Below are positions 51,085-60,042 of a DNA stretch of 64,000 nucleotides, piece by piece. The DNA lies in NCBI GenBank assembly GCA_028279425.1, contig JANQNV010000233.1, positions 1 through 64,000 of the forward strand, given 5' to 3'. The first letter of the stretch is position 1; each line of letters opens with the position of its first letter. The notes beneath the pieces are model-generated. The model worked only from the letters and a program-made list of their open reading frames with translations. It ran no database searches and had not been told where the DNA came from. The translations under genes and the position numbers were made by a program. The stretch is from Longimicrobiales bacterium (GTDB taxonomy: Bacteria; Gemmatimonadota; Gemmatimonadetes; Longimicrobiales; Gaopeijiaceae).

Positions 51085-51509
51085 GACGGTCGCGCACCCG
51101 AAGTTCGACCTCCTTGATACGAGGGCTTCCGCTCCCTCCGCCCGCAGGCCCCCTTGATCGTTCCCGCGGAGATCAAGAGCGGCCCTCGAGAGACTGGTGG
51201 CACAACGTCTGCGTGCGTGGATTGCCGATCCGGAGCGACGTCGGGCTCCACACCTGGCGCACCCGGTCTGGCGTGGAGGTCGACTTCGTGCTGTACGGAG
51301 GAGACGTCTTCTACGCGATCGAGGTGAAGCACTCCGCCCGCGTGCGGCCGGCCGACCTCCGTGGCCTCCGGACGTTTCGCGAAGACTACCCGGAGTGCCA
51401 GGCGCTGCTGCTGTATCGGGGAGCGCGGAGGATCGGGAAAGGCGACGTCGTGTGCACCCCCGTCGAGGAGTTCCTCGGGGCTTTCGAGCCGGGTAACCTT
51501 CCTGGCTAA
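51085..51509 (+). pseudogene. C-terminal remnant of a DUF4143-type AAA ATPase, frameshifted
   Basis: Pieces typical of DUF4143 ATPases appear in order but in different frames: HPKFDLLDT (about 51093-51119), GFRSLRP, PAEIKSG, LVAQRLRAWIADPERRR (about 51195-51242) and then, in frame 3, LHTWRTRSGVEVDFVLYGGDVFYAIEVKHSARV to the stop at 51509. The VDFVL...EVK stretch is the nuclease-like core of the family. At least two frameshifts separate the parts and the N-terminal ATPase is not seen. Confidence 0.6.
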
Positions 51510-51533
51510 CCCACCCCTCCTTCACCTGGAGGG

Positions 51534-52106
51534 TCAGAGCGGACGGAGCGATACGATGTCGATGAACAGCGCCGCCACCCCTTGGTCCGGTACCTCGATC
51601 GGATTGATCTCGTCCGCCTCGCGGTTCCCGCCGGGCCAGAAGAGAGCGTCGCCCTCTCTGAGCAGCACGGTATACTCACCAGGGTCGAGGCGAAGCTGGA
51701 AGAACCCGGTCTCGTCAGAGGACACGCTGTCGACGGCGCTGGTCAGGATCGCGTCATAGTAGGTGCCGAACACTCGGCCCTCCTGCTCGGACCAGCGCGC
51801 ACCGGTGGCGTCGCCCGAGGTCGCTCTCGCGAAGATGAGGACCGTGCGCGAGGCGGGTACAATCTCTCTCGGCTCATCGCAACCATCCCCTCGTGGGGTC
51901 GGCTCCGGTCCCCATAGCCACACCCGCCCCCAGACCCCGCTCTCGACGGAGACACGTGGAAACTGGTCCGGGGGGAACGTCTGCTCCGGACACTCGCACC
52001 CCACGGCGGCGATGGTAAGCGCCACCACGGCCATAACCCGCACCCGTCTGCGCAGCCCCGCGCCGATCACCTCGAACCGTAGCTCGCTCGGCCGCTCAGG
52101 GACCAT
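51534..52106 (-). CDS. Lipoprotein with carboxypeptidase-regulatory-like domain
   Basis: 190 residues. A lipobox (TIAAVGC) ends the signal; the ATG at 52034 would give a short signal, while ATG 52106 overlaps the upstream stop by 11 bp. The second half looks like a regulatory beta sandwich (SSDETGFFQLRLDPGEYTVLLREGD). It is coupled to the propeller lipoprotein upstream. Not part of the T6SS as far as can be seen. Confidence 0.6.
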   Translation of the reverse strand: MVPERPSELRFEVIGAGLRRRVRVMAVVALTIAAVGCECPEQTFPPDQFPRVSVESGVWGRVWLWGPEPTPRGDGCDEPREIVPASRTVLIFARATSGDATGARWSEQEGRVFGTYYDAILTSAVDSVSSDETGFFQLRLDPGEYTVLLREGDALFWPGGNREADEINPIEVPDQGVAALFIDIVSLRPL

Positions 52107-53268
52107 CCAACCGGTGAATCCGGAATCCGACGAGGGACTCCACGCCGAGTTCGTCGGCCACCTTGCCGAGCAGGTAGTCCCCGCCCACCTCGAACACGCG
52201 CACCGCCCGCGAGAGCGACCCCTCGAACTCGACGGTTCCGTCGACCGACACCGCCATCAACGCGGTGACGGGGTCACCCGTAGCCGATGTCACCGCCCAC
52301 AGCAGGCCGTCGGGGTCTGCGAAGAGGTGCCGGTACGGGGGCAGTGCCTCGGGAATCGGAAGCGGGGCGTGCTGCTGCCGCTGGATTTCCTGGGCCCGCG
52401 GATTGGGACTGACCGTCGTGATTTCCGTGAGCGAGCTCTCGAACTGGGCAGGCGTGGGTGTGCGGCCCTCCACTCCGACCCGCGCGCCGCCGACGAGCCG
52501 TCCCGTCAGGTCCCGCCGATCGACCCACGCGGAGTCGGCTGTTCCCACCCACAACGCCGCAGAACCGGCCGCCACCCCGGTTTGTCGTCCCAGCGGGCGG
52601 TTTTCGCCGATGGGTACCACGACAGTGTCGGATAGCGCCGTCCCCTCGCGATCCATGATCCACACTGGCGCCGCCGCCCGCCGCCCATCCGCACCCGGTG
52701 GGAGGTATTCGATGGGGAGTCCGAGAGCACCCATCCAACCCGCCGTGGAGCAGGAAAGCTCCCACGGGGCCGGCTCGGGACGGAAGTCCCGGACGAAGGT
52801 CCCCGACGAGTCCGTGACGTGAACGACGCGGCGTGTGGCATCCCAAATGAACAGGGAATCGGTCCCGCACCGGTTCAGCCACATGATGTTCCCGAACTCG
52901 CCGGGACCCTCTCCTCTGCGACCCACCGTGCGACGCACCACGCCCGCACTGTCGAGGAGGTGGAGCACCGCGCCGTATTGGTCGGCGATCGCGAAGCCCC
53001 CGTCCGAAAGGCCCGTCGCCCATCGAACCGACTCGATGGTCGTCCCGGGCGAGGGCTCGGGCCCGACGACGAGAAAGGGCTCTGGATCGATGGTGATGCT
53101 CGACTCGACCGGGCCCTCGGCCGACGGCTCAGTACAGCCGATGGCAAGGCTCGTGAGTAGAGCGACGGGGATGGACCATCGCAATCGCCTCGGCTCGGAC
53201 GGCGACGACCCGGGCCTCCAGGCCGCAACCAGGTGTGAGATCCGTCCTCTTATGCGCGCATATGCCAC
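52096..53268 (-). CDS. 6-bladed beta-propeller lipoprotein
   Basis: 390 residues. The family motif VGRRGEGPGEFGNI is clear, with repeated blades (GGFAIADQYGAVLHLLDSAGVV, DSLFIWDATRRVVHVTDSSG). The lipobox AIGC falls at residue 44, so the signal is long; a TTG at 53184 would make it compact. Such proteins are abundant in Gemmatimonadota and relatives, and their ligands are unknown. Confidence 0.7.
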   Translation of the reverse strand: MAYARIRGRISHLVAAWRPGSSPSEPRRLRWSIPVALLTSLAIGCTEPSAEGPVESSITIDPEPFLVVGPEPSPGTTIESVRWATGLSDGGFAIADQYGAVLHLLDSAGVVRRTVGRRGEGPGEFGNIMWLNRCGTDSLFIWDATRRVVHVTDSSGTFVRDFRPEPAPWELSCSTAGWMGALGLPIEYLPPGADGRRAAAPVWIMDREGTALSDTVVVPIGENRPLGRQTGVAAGSAALWVGTADSAWVDRRDLTGRLVGGARVGVEGRTPTPAQFESSLTEITTVSPNPRAQEIQRQQHAPLPIPEALPPYRHLFADPDGLLWAVTSATGDPVTALMAVSVDGTVEFEGSLSRAVRVFEVGGDYLLGKVADELGVESLVGFRIHRLDGP

Positions 53269-53364
53269 GAGTGCCCCCGGTAGCTCGACGATGGGCCGGA
53301 GCTTGGGGCTGTACCGGGCTCATCGCAAGCTGTGGCCAGCGCGGCGAAGTCCTCGCCTTCGCGT

Positions 53365-53964
53365 TCAGCTTCCCGAAGCGATGAATACCATACCCTCGGA
53401 TTCGACACCGCTCACCTCTGTCCCGGACCCATCCGTCGCATACGGGACCGCGACGATGATCGTCCCGGAACCACCGCCCGACCGACCGCGGACCGCGTTG
53501 AGGCAGTTCCGCCTCGCCTCACCCTTGAGCGTGTTGCAGTCCGCCTCGGTCCAGCCGTCCCAGGGGCCCGGTGTGGCGGTCTGGCCACCGCCGGTGAAGA
53601 GGTCGGCAAGCCAGCTCAGGATCCCGCGATCGCCGGACCCGACAGCGAACCGATCGAACCATCCCTCGCTCGGAAGGAGGCCTGCGAGTGACTCGGATCC
53701 GCCCGATGACAGCCGCACTGGGGACGACGTATGTGAGTCCGCAACCCGACCGTCGTGATACGCCGTAACACGGAGGTGTGCGTTGACGGTCCCGGATCCG
53801 CGAAAGTGCAGGGCCATGGCGGCGAGTTGATGATGGAGTCCCTCCCCGAGGGTCTCGGGAGGGGTGCCGTTTCCCAGGGTCAGGGAGCCCTGCTGGGCCG
53901 CGATCGGGGCCGATCCGATCAGGGTGAAGAGGAGCGCGAGGGCCGCGCGGTGGAAGTTGTTCAT
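53365..53964 (-). CDS. Exported protein of unknown function
   Basis: 199 residues from ATG 53964, which follows GGGAG closely and gives a signal peptide (MNNFHRAALALLFTLIGSAPIAAQ). Beta-rich, with two Cys (CNTLKGEARRNC) in a helix near residues 150-160 and a Ser/Gly-rich stretch. Family not recognised. Confidence 0.5.
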   Translation of the reverse strand: MNNFHRAALALLFTLIGSAPIAAQQGSLTLGNGTPPETLGEGLHHQLAAMALHFRGSGTVNAHLRVTAYHDGRVADSHTSSPVRLSSGGSESLAGLLPSEGWFDRFAVGSGDRGILSWLADLFTGGGQTATPGPWDGWTEADCNTLKGEARRNCLNAVRGRSGGGSGTIIVAVPYATDGSGTEVSGVESEGMVFIASGS

Positions 53965-54069
53965 GGGAGATCTCCCGTTCGAACGGAGTGCCAGGGGGGC
54001 CCCGGGGGCCGGTGCTGGTAGCAACACCGGGACGCTATGTGCAGGCAGGAGTCCACCGCATCGCACATT

Positions 54070-54106
54070 CGGGTGATTCGGCCCCTCCAGGCCGAAGAAT
54101 CACCCG
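54070..54106. terminator. Strong hairpin between minus-strand genes
   Basis: CGGGTGATTC-GGC pairs with GCCGAAGAATCACCCG: a ten-base-pair stem, a two-nucleotide bulge and four more pairs. There is no long T-run on either side (TTTGTGTG on plus, AATGTG on minus). It sits just downstream of the nucleotidyltransferase gene, where a terminator is expected. Confidence 0.5.
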
Positions 54107-54141
54107 TTTGTGTGATCTCCGTCGTTGCGAAGGAGGGCTGA

Positions 54142-54588
54142 CTACTCGCCCAGCGCTTCCAGGTCGGCGATGTCCTTCGTTCGGCCGGTCGCCTTCTTGT
54201 TGGCGATCAATGCCGAGCGGCCGAGGAACGGAACGAGGCGACCGCGAACGGAATGCTCTTCGTGGTCAGTCCAGGCCTCGGCGAAGGAGCCCAGGCCCGA
54301 GAGTGAGGTGAGCAGATCGATTCGGTTGGGAGGAAGCCCGAATTGCACGACGACGTCGGGCACCGTCAGGTCGGCCCGGTCGATCCCGAGTGCTTCGAGC
54401 GGTGCGCCGAACGCGATCAGCCCCGCCTCGACCCGGATGGCGTTCGCCGGAGACGGGTCGACCCAGACGTCGAGGTCCTGGGTTCCCCTCGGAACTCCGT
54501 GCACGGCCATGGCGTGGGCACCAACGACGAGGAAGCGAGCTTCGGCGTCGAGCAGGGCTTCGAGCAGTTCGAACCAGTCGTCGTTCAC
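54142..54588 (-). CDS. Nucleotidyltransferase-fold protein (DUF6036/AbiEii-like)
   Basis: 148 residues from a GTG that overlaps the upstream stop (GTGA). The segment RFLVVGAHAMAVHGVPRGTQDLDVWVDPSP has the nucleotidyltransferase pattern GA.A...HG..R.T.DLDV. An IDLLTSL motif follows, and the end (NKKATGRTKDIADLEAL) matches the family's C-terminus. Often paired with a small partner in toxin-antitoxin-like modules; the coupled gene upstream may be that partner. Confidence 0.7.
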   Translation of the reverse strand: MNDDWFELLEALLDAEARFLVVGAHAMAVHGVPRGTQDLDVWVDPSPANAIRVEAGLIAFGAPLEALGIDRADLTVPDVVVQFGLPPNRIDLLTSLSGLGSFAEAWTDHEEHSVRGRLVPFLGRSALIANKKATGRTKDIADLEALGE

Positions 54589-54800
54589 GCGCGGCGCACG
54601 ATCCGCACCGGCATCTCGTGCCGCGCGTAGGTTGGGATGGCTCGGCCCGTCAATTCCCACATCCGGCGGGAAAGCACGGCGACCATCTCGATCCGTTCCT
54701 CGGCGGTGGTGGAGGACGAGAGATCGTCGGAGCAGTCCTCGTCGAGCCTGCGCACGACCGCCGGGGTCAGGCCGGGGCGAATAGGGGGCTTCGAGTTCAT
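54585..54800 (-). CDS. Small partner of the nucleotidyltransferase
   Basis: 71 residues from ATG 54800. It is helical and charged (LTPAVVRRLDEDC..TAEERIEMVAVLSRRMWELTG). The pattern resembles small proteins encoded beside DUF6036-type nucleotidyltransferases. It overlaps that gene by 4 bp. A toxin-antitoxin-like pair is possible. Confidence 0.5.
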   Translation of the reverse strand: MNSKPPIRPGLTPAVVRRLDEDCSDDLSSSTTAEERIEMVAVLSRRMWELTGRAIPTYARHEMPVRIVRRA

Positions 54801-54928
54801 GCCTTCAATATAGCGGTCGACGAGAAGGGGTATGCACTTGCGACCCGTCACGCAGCGCGGCACCGTGCAGCCTCCGAGGTTGCCCGCTCCCGGGTGCTAC
54901 GGGCCCACCCCCCGCCAGCCGACGCGAT

Positions 54929-56908
54929 ATGGCCCCGATCCGTTCTCGTCCCGACTCGTCGCCGGCCGTCGTGTCGATGCTCGTTGCAATCGCCACGCTC
55001 GGGCTCCTGCCTCGACCGGCGGTAGCTCTCCCGCTCCCTGCCGTGCAGCAGGGCGCGGCCGACGGCGAGTGGCGGGTCTACGGCGGGGACCCCGGCCATA
55101 CCCGCTACGCCCCGCTCGACCAGATCGACGCCTCCAACGTCGGCGACCTCGAGATCGCGTGGCAGTGGACGGCGCGGAACTACGGCCCCAACCCGCGGCT
55201 CCGATCGCAGACCACCCCCCTGATGGTGGACGGCGTACTGTACGCTACGGCGGGTCAGCGCCGCGCGGTGGTCGCGATCGACGCGGGCACGGGTGAGACG
55301 CTGTGGATGTGGCAGATGGACGAAGGAGAGCGGCTCAGGGCCGCGCCCCGCGCGAACCCCGGTCGGGGCATCGCCTGGTGGTCGGACGGCGCGGGCGACG
55401 ACCGTATCCTCGCCCTCACCCCGGGATACCACCTGGTCGCGCTCGACGCCCACACGGGGCGTCCCATCGAGACGTTCGGGGGCTCCGGCGTGCTCGACCT
55501 GCACGAGCAGCATCGTGTCCGAGACGGGGTCCCCATCGAGGGATCGATCGGAGCCAGCTCACCGCCGACCGTGGTCGGTGACGTCGTCGTGGTCGGCTCG
55601 GCACACCACGTGGGGCTTCGGCCTCCCTCCATGGTGAACACGCCCGGCGACGTGCGCGGGTACGACGTTCGCACCGGCGAGCTGCTCTGGACCTTTCGCA
55701 CCGTTCCGGAAGCCGGCGACGAGGGGTACGAGACCTGGCTCGACGGATCCGCCGCGTACACCGGCAACGCGGGGGTATGGGCGCCCATCTCGTTCGACCC
55801 CGAGACCGGCTACGTGTATCTCCCGACGGAGGCCGCCACCGGCGACTACTATGGCGGCCACCGGCACGGTGAGAACCTCTTCTCGACGAGCCTGGTCGCC
55901 CTCGACTCCCGCACCGGCGAGAAGGTCTGGCACTTCCAGATCATCCGCCACGACATCTGGGACTGGGACAACCCGACCGCTCCGATCCTGGCCGACGTTC
56001 GGGTCGACGGGGTCGAGCGAAAGATCGTCGCCCAGCTGACCAAGCAGGGCTTCACCTACGTGTTCGATCGCCTCACCGGTGAGCCGATCTGGCCCATCGA
56101 GGAGACCCCGGTGCCCCAGACGGACGTGCCCGGGGAGTGGACCTCACCGACGCAGCCAATCCCCACCTTACCCGTCCCGTTCGAGCGCCAGGGATTCAGC
56201 GCGGACGATCTGATCGACTTCACCCCCGAGATCCTCGAGCGGGCCCGCGAGGTCGCCTCCACCTACCGCATGGGGCCGGTCTTCAGCCCGCCCTCGCTGC
56301 GAGACGCGCCGGACGGCACGAACGGCACGCTCTCCCTCCCGGGTACCCTGGGCGGCGCGAACTGGGAGGGCGGAGCCCTCGATCCCGAGACCGGTGTGCT
56401 TTACGTGGGCTCGGAGACCAACCCCGCCGTGCTCCAGCTGGTGCCGGGCGGTGAGCGCTCCGACATGGACTACGTCTTCGGGTTCACCCGGGCCGACCTC
56501 GCGCGGGGCGTCCCCATCGTGAAGCCGCCGTGGGGTCGCATCACCGCACTCGATCTGACCGACGGCTCGGAGGCGTGGATGGTTCCGAACGGGGACACGC
56601 CGGACTACGTCGCGGAACGCCTGGGGATCGATCCCGAGCTGATTCCCCGAACCGGGAAGGTGTCGCGGGCAGGCCTGCTCGTGACCCGGACGCTGCTCTT
56701 CGCGGGCGAGGGCGCGTCGGGGGATCCGATCCTTCGCGCGCTGGACAAGGCGACCGGTGAGACGATCACCGAGATCGCGCTCCCGAACGCGCAGGTGGGC
56801 CTCCCGATGACCTACATGCACGAGGGGCGGCAGTACGTGGTGCTGTCGGTCGGGGGTGGGGGGCAGGCCGCCGAGCTGGTGGCGTTCGCCCTTCCGGACC
56901 GGAATTGA
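54929..56908 (+). CDS. PQQ-dependent dehydrogenase, quinoprotein glucose/alcohol type
   Basis: 659 residues with a signal peptide (about 1-34) and an eight-bladed PQQ propeller. Blades show W-motifs such as LVALDAHTGRPIETFG, VRGYDVRTGELLWTF, LVALDSRTGEKVWHFQ, and HHDIWDWD-like RHDIWDWDNPTAP, which is typical of membrane glucose dehydrogenase-like and related soluble enzymes. The substrate is a sugar or alcohol that cannot be named. Two genes follow on the same strand, the last with a heme-c motif that could accept its electrons. Confidence 0.85.
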   Translation: MAPIRSRPDSSPAVVSMLVAIATLGLLPRPAVALPLPAVQQGAADGEWRVYGGDPGHTRYAPLDQIDASNVGDLEIAWQWTARNYGPNPRLRSQTTPLMVDGVLYATAGQRRAVVAIDAGTGETLWMWQMDEGERLRAAPRANPGRGIAWWSDGAGDDRILALTPGYHLVALDAHTGRPIETFGGSGVLDLHEQHRVRDGVPIEGSIGASSPPTVVGDVVVVGSAHHVGLRPPSMVNTPGDVRGYDVRTGELLWTFRTVPEAGDEGYETWLDGSAAYTGNAGVWAPISFDPETGYVYLPTEAATGDYYGGHRHGENLFSTSLVALDSRTGEKVWHFQIIRHDIWDWDNPTAPILADVRVDGVERKIVAQLTKQGFTYVFDRLTGEPIWPIEETPVPQTDVPGEWTSPTQPIPTLPVPFERQGFSADDLIDFTPEILERAREVASTYRMGPVFSPPSLRDAPDGTNGTLSLPGTLGGANWEGGALDPETGVLYVGSETNPAVLQLVPGGERSDMDYVFGFTRADLARGVPIVKPPWGRITALDLTDGSEAWMVPNGDTPDYVAERLGIDPELIPRTGKVSRAGLLVTRTLLFAGEGASGDPILRALDKATGETITEIALPNAQVGLPMTYMHEGRQYVVLSVGGGGQAAELVAFALPDRN

Positions 56909-57002
56909 TCGGTAGGACCACCCGGTGGAGCGCTGGCGGTCGCGCCCCCGGCGTCCCCATACTCGGTTCGACCCCGAACCCTCTGACTCGGGAGCGCCCA
57001 CC

Positions 57003-57842
57003 GTGAACCATCGCCCGACCCTGTTCGGCGTCGTCGCCGCCCTCCTGCTCGGGTTCGCCCCCGGTGCGGAGGCCCAGTACGACCCGCGCGCCCGCTTGCA
57101 GCCTCGGGGCCTCGGCGTGAGCCCGACGTTCGAGGGCTGGTACCCCAACCCCGACGGGACGTACACGCTGTCGTTCGGGTTCTTCAACAAGAACACCGAC
57201 GAAGTCGTCCGCATTCCGGTCGGCGACCGCAACTTCGTATCTCCGGGCCCGCAGGATCAGGGTCAGCCCACCTTCTTCGCGTCGCGCCGCGGCTACGGCG
57301 TCTTCACCGTCGTCGTGCCCGCAGACTTCGGTCCGGATGACCGTGTGACCTGGACGCTCGAGCGAAACGGCGAGCGCTTCTCGATTCCCGGGGGCCTTCT
57401 GGATTCGTACCAGACGGCCAACCTGCACGCGCCGGCCATCGACATGTTTCCGCCGGTGCTCGTCATGCGCGACGGAGGTCCCGAAGTCCGGGGCCCCGCG
57501 GGCGACTGGGTGGAGGCGACCGTCGGTGTGGGCGAGCCCCTCGAACTGAGCGTCGATGCCTGGGACGAGCACGGGCACGAGGTCTCCGTGTGGTTCTACA
57601 GGTACCGGGGACCGGGCTCTGTACGATTCTCGGCAGACGAGGTCGACCTCGAACTCGGCCACCGGACCGCGACGACCACGGCCACCTTCGATACGGCCGG
57701 CGAATACGTCGTGTACGTTCGCACCGGTCAGACGGAGCGAGGCGTACGTGAGGCGGGACTCGAGCAGTGCTGCTGGTCGAACGGATACGTGGCCGTCACG
57801 GTCACGCAGTCAGAGCCGCAGATGCGGCGGGAGATCCGATGA
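57003..57842 (+). CDS. Exported protein of unknown function, in the PQQ locus
   Basis: 279 residues from GTG 57003, preceded by GGGAG and giving a signal peptide (MNHRPTLFGVVAALLLGFAPGAEAQ). Beta-rich, with an Ig-like end (about 165-260) and two adjacent Cys. It overlaps the cytochrome gene by 4 bp. Family not recognised. Confidence 0.55.
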   Translation: MNHRPTLFGVVAALLLGFAPGAEAQYDPRARLQPRGLGVSPTFEGWYPNPDGTYTLSFGFFNKNTDEVVRIPVGDRNFVSPGPQDQGQPTFFASRRGYGVFTVVVPADFGPDDRVTWTLERNGERFSIPGGLLDSYQTANLHAPAIDMFPPVLVMRDGGPEVRGPAGDWVEATVGVGEPLELSVDAWDEHGHEVSVWFYRYRGPGSVRFSADEVDLELGHRTATTTATFDTAGEYVVYVRTGQTERGVREAGLEQCCWSNGYVAVTVTQSEPQMRREIR

Positions 57843-59158
57843 TGAACCGATACATGCCCCTGTTGGCTGTGTGGATGATCGGCGCAGCCTTATTGCCCGG
57901 ATCCGGCCTTTCCGCGCAGGAGTCTGGGGGAGACCTCACCTTCCACCGCGACATCCTCCCGATCTTCCAGCAGAATTGTCAGGCCTGTCACCAGGCCGGC
58001 GCCATCGCCCCGATGGAGCTCATGACCTACGACCAGGTGCGGCGGTACGGCCGGATGATCCGGAATCGGGTGAGCGAGCGGCTCATGCCGCCGTGGCATC
58101 TGAATCCCCACCTCGGTGTGCAGGACTTCAAGAACGACCGTTCGCTCACCGACCAGGAGATCGGCGCGATCCTTTCGTGGGTCGACGCCGGCATGCCCGA
58201 GGGAGATCCGACCGACGCGCCGCCGCCGGTCGACTGGCCCACGGGCGAGGATTTCCAGTCCACGCCGATGCTGGGCGAGCCCGACCTCATCATCTACACC
58301 AAGCCCTTCGATGTCCCGGCCGAGGGCAACGATCTGTGGTGGCGCCCGCGAGTGCCGACGGGGCTCACGCAGGACCGATACGTCCGCGCCACCGAGGTGC
58401 TGCCGTCCTTCCCCGACGGTCGCGGGGTCACACACCACATGCTCGTGACCGCCGTGCAGGAGCAGAGCGTCGGCGGTCTCCTGACCGAGTGGGCGCTCGG
58501 CAAGACGGGCGAGATCTACCAGGAGGGCACCGGCAAGCTCCTCGAGGCGGGTTCGGAAATCCAGTTCGAGACGCACTACTACCCGAACGGCACGGCGGTC
58601 CCGCAGGACCGGGTGGCTCTCGGCATCTGGCTGTACCCGGAAGACTACGTTCCCGAGTTCCCGACCCGACTGCGCTTCTTCAACATCGCGCCCGAAGGAG
58701 TGCTCGCCATCGAGCCGAATTCGAAGCCGATCTATCAGCGGCAGTTCGTCATGCAGAACCCGGTGCGGATCCAGAGCTTCCAGGCGCACTTCCACCTGCG
58801 CGGAAAGGGGGCCTCGATGGAGGCGATCTACCCGGATGGCCGGACCGAGGTGATCAGCCAGATCGACGACTTCCAGTTCAACTGGCACAACAACTACATC
58901 TACGCCGACCATGCGGCCCCGCTGCTTCCCGCGGGTACCGTGCTCAAGTTCTCGATGTGGTACGACAACACCACCGACAACCCGAACAATCCCCATCCCG
59001 GCGACTTCGTGACCTGGGGTGACCGGGCCGCCGACGAGATGGGGCACTTCTGGATCGGGGTGACTGACCTGAACCAGGAGCAGTACGAGCGCCTCCTGCG
59101 CGAACGGGAGGCGGTCACCGACGACGCTTCCGGGGACCCATCGGCGGGTCCGGGCTGA
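57839..59158 (+). CDS. Heme-c / copper monooxygenase-like exported protein
   Basis: 439 residues: signal peptide, a cytochrome-c segment with the heme motif CQACH (about residues 45-49), and a C-terminal region with His-rich strands (GVTHHMLVTAV, THYYPNG, QAHFHLRGKG, FNWHNNY) like the copper sites of PHM/DBM-type ascorbate-dependent monooxygenases. The start is at one of two ATGs (57839, 57842); the first overlaps the previous stop. The heme could pass electrons from the PQQ enzyme upstream to the copper domain; inference. Confidence 0.65.
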   Translation: MMNRYMPLLAVWMIGAALLPGSGLSAQESGGDLTFHRDILPIFQQNCQACHQAGAIAPMELMTYDQVRRYGRMIRNRVSERLMPPWHLNPHLGVQDFKNDRSLTDQEIGAILSWVDAGMPEGDPTDAPPPVDWPTGEDFQSTPMLGEPDLIIYTKPFDVPAEGNDLWWRPRVPTGLTQDRYVRATEVLPSFPDGRGVTHHMLVTAVQEQSVGGLLTEWALGKTGEIYQEGTGKLLEAGSEIQFETHYYPNGTAVPQDRVALGIWLYPEDYVPEFPTRLRFFNIAPEGVLAIEPNSKPIYQRQFVMQNPVRIQSFQAHFHLRGKGASMEAIYPDGRTEVISQIDDFQFNWHNNYIYADHAAPLLPAGTVLKFSMWYDNTTDNPNNPHPGDFVTWGDRAADEMGHFWIGVTDLNQEQYERLLREREAVTDDASGDPSAGPG

Positions 59159-59169
59159 GGTAGGGGTAG

Positions 59170-59583
59170 CTAGCGAACCACGTCGAAGGCGCGTCGGTTC
59201 GCGGGGCCGTAGCGATACACGCTGAAATCGCGATCGAACGTGGCGACCCGTTCGAGGCCGAGACGCTCCATCATCGCGAAGCTCGTGCGATCCGCGAGGG
59301 AGAAGCCCTGGTCGGGAAACCGGGTTCCGATCGACCACGCGGCTTCGAGGTCCGCCTCGCGAACGAATTCGACGCGGGCTGCGCCCGAACGAATGCCGAA
59401 CCAGAATGCGTCTGCCGCGTCGCGGCCGATCCTCCAGCGAAGCAGCGTCCACGTCTCGAGGAGCACGTGGTCGGTGGTCACCAGCGGCTCACCAGCGCCC
59501 AGAATCTCGCGGGCGCGGGCGGTGCGCGCGTCGTCGGAGTCTGCCGCGGCGTACCACGCCGACGTGTCCACGAAGAGGCTCAC
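59170..59583 (-). CDS. vapC: PIN-domain ribonuclease toxin (VapC family)
   Basis: 137 residues. PIN acidic residues are in place: FVDTSAWYA at the N-terminus, HVLLETWTLL in the middle, FSLADRTSFAMM and VATFDRDF near the end. It is coupled to the antitoxin gene by ATGA. VapC toxins cut specific RNAs and are blocked by VapB. Confidence 0.85.
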   Translation of the reverse strand: MSLFVDTSAWYAAADSDDARTARAREILGAGEPLVTTDHVLLETWTLLRWRIGRDAADAFWFGIRSGAARVEFVREADLEAAWSIGTRFPDQGFSLADRTSFAMMERLGLERVATFDRDFSVYRYGPANRRAFDVVR

Positions 59584-59825
59584 CGCCGCTCGGCGCTGAA
59601 CGCTTCGGCGATCATCCGGTCCTTGTCGGCAGCGACATCCGATCCACCGGACCGGCCGAGATCGAACACGGCTTCCGGGCCCACGCCGCGCGGGCGTTCG
59701 CCCAGGTCGTGGGCCACGAGTCGGCGCACGTACTCGGCCAGTGAAATCCCCTGCTCCGCGGCGCGGGCCTGTGCCCGGCGGAGCATTTCGCGCTCGAAGG
59801 AGAGTTGTGTTCGGGTCATGGTCAT
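59580..59825 (-). CDS. vapB: Ribbon-helix-helix antitoxin (VapB-like)
   Basis: 81 residues. The N-terminal segment TRTQLSFEREMLRRAQARAAEQGISLAEYVRRLV has the ribbon-helix-helix pattern; the rest is a charged tail that would wrap VapC. A perfect 16-bp palindrome lies 3 nt upstream of its ATG, as expected for an autoregulated operon. ATG 59819 is an alternative start. Confidence 0.75.
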   Translation of the reverse strand: MTMTRTQLSFEREMLRRAQARAAEQGISLAEYVRRLVAHDLGERPRGVGPEAVFDLGRSGGSDVAADKDRMIAEAFSAERR

Positions 59826-59828
59826 GTC

Positions 59829-59844
59829 TTACATCATGATGTAA
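59829..59844. promoter_or_regulatory. 16-bp palindromic operator of vapBC
   Basis: TTACATCATGATGTAA is a perfect palindrome directly upstream of vapB. Autoregulation by VapBC complexes at such sites is well known. It overlaps or abuts the promoter. Confidence 0.6.
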
Positions 59845-59965
59845 CGGTCGCGGCCGTGCAACGACGGTAGCGTGAACCCGGTAAGCTCACGCGCCGGTTG
59901 GGGCGAAGAGATGGCCCCAGGAGACGGGCAGATCAGGGCCGTGGCGGAGGTCGCGGACGTCACCA

Positions 59966-60005
59966 TGTGCGCAACTTGCGCATATACGCATTGTGCGCAT
60001 AACGT
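59966..60005. promoter_or_regulatory. TGCGCA-rich promoter/operator of the padR gene
   Basis: Several TGCGCA copies occur in a row, including the near-palindrome TGCGCATATACGCA (59977-59990). The region is about 40 bp upstream of padR, where its own product usually binds. A TTGCGC/CATAAC pair about 16 bp apart could be the -35/-10 elements. Confidence 0.35.
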
Positions 60006-60042
60006 AGGGGGTCGTTGATCCTCACCACGTGGAGAGAGGGAG

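Noticed and set aside
51160-51509. DUF4143 frame as an intact small gene
   Set aside because: The preceding parts of the same protein are found upstream in other frames, so it is a remnant.
57890-59452. 520-residue minus-strand open frame over the heme-c gene
   Set aside because: Shadow of the plus-strand gene; it also runs across the real vapC gene on the same strand in another frame.
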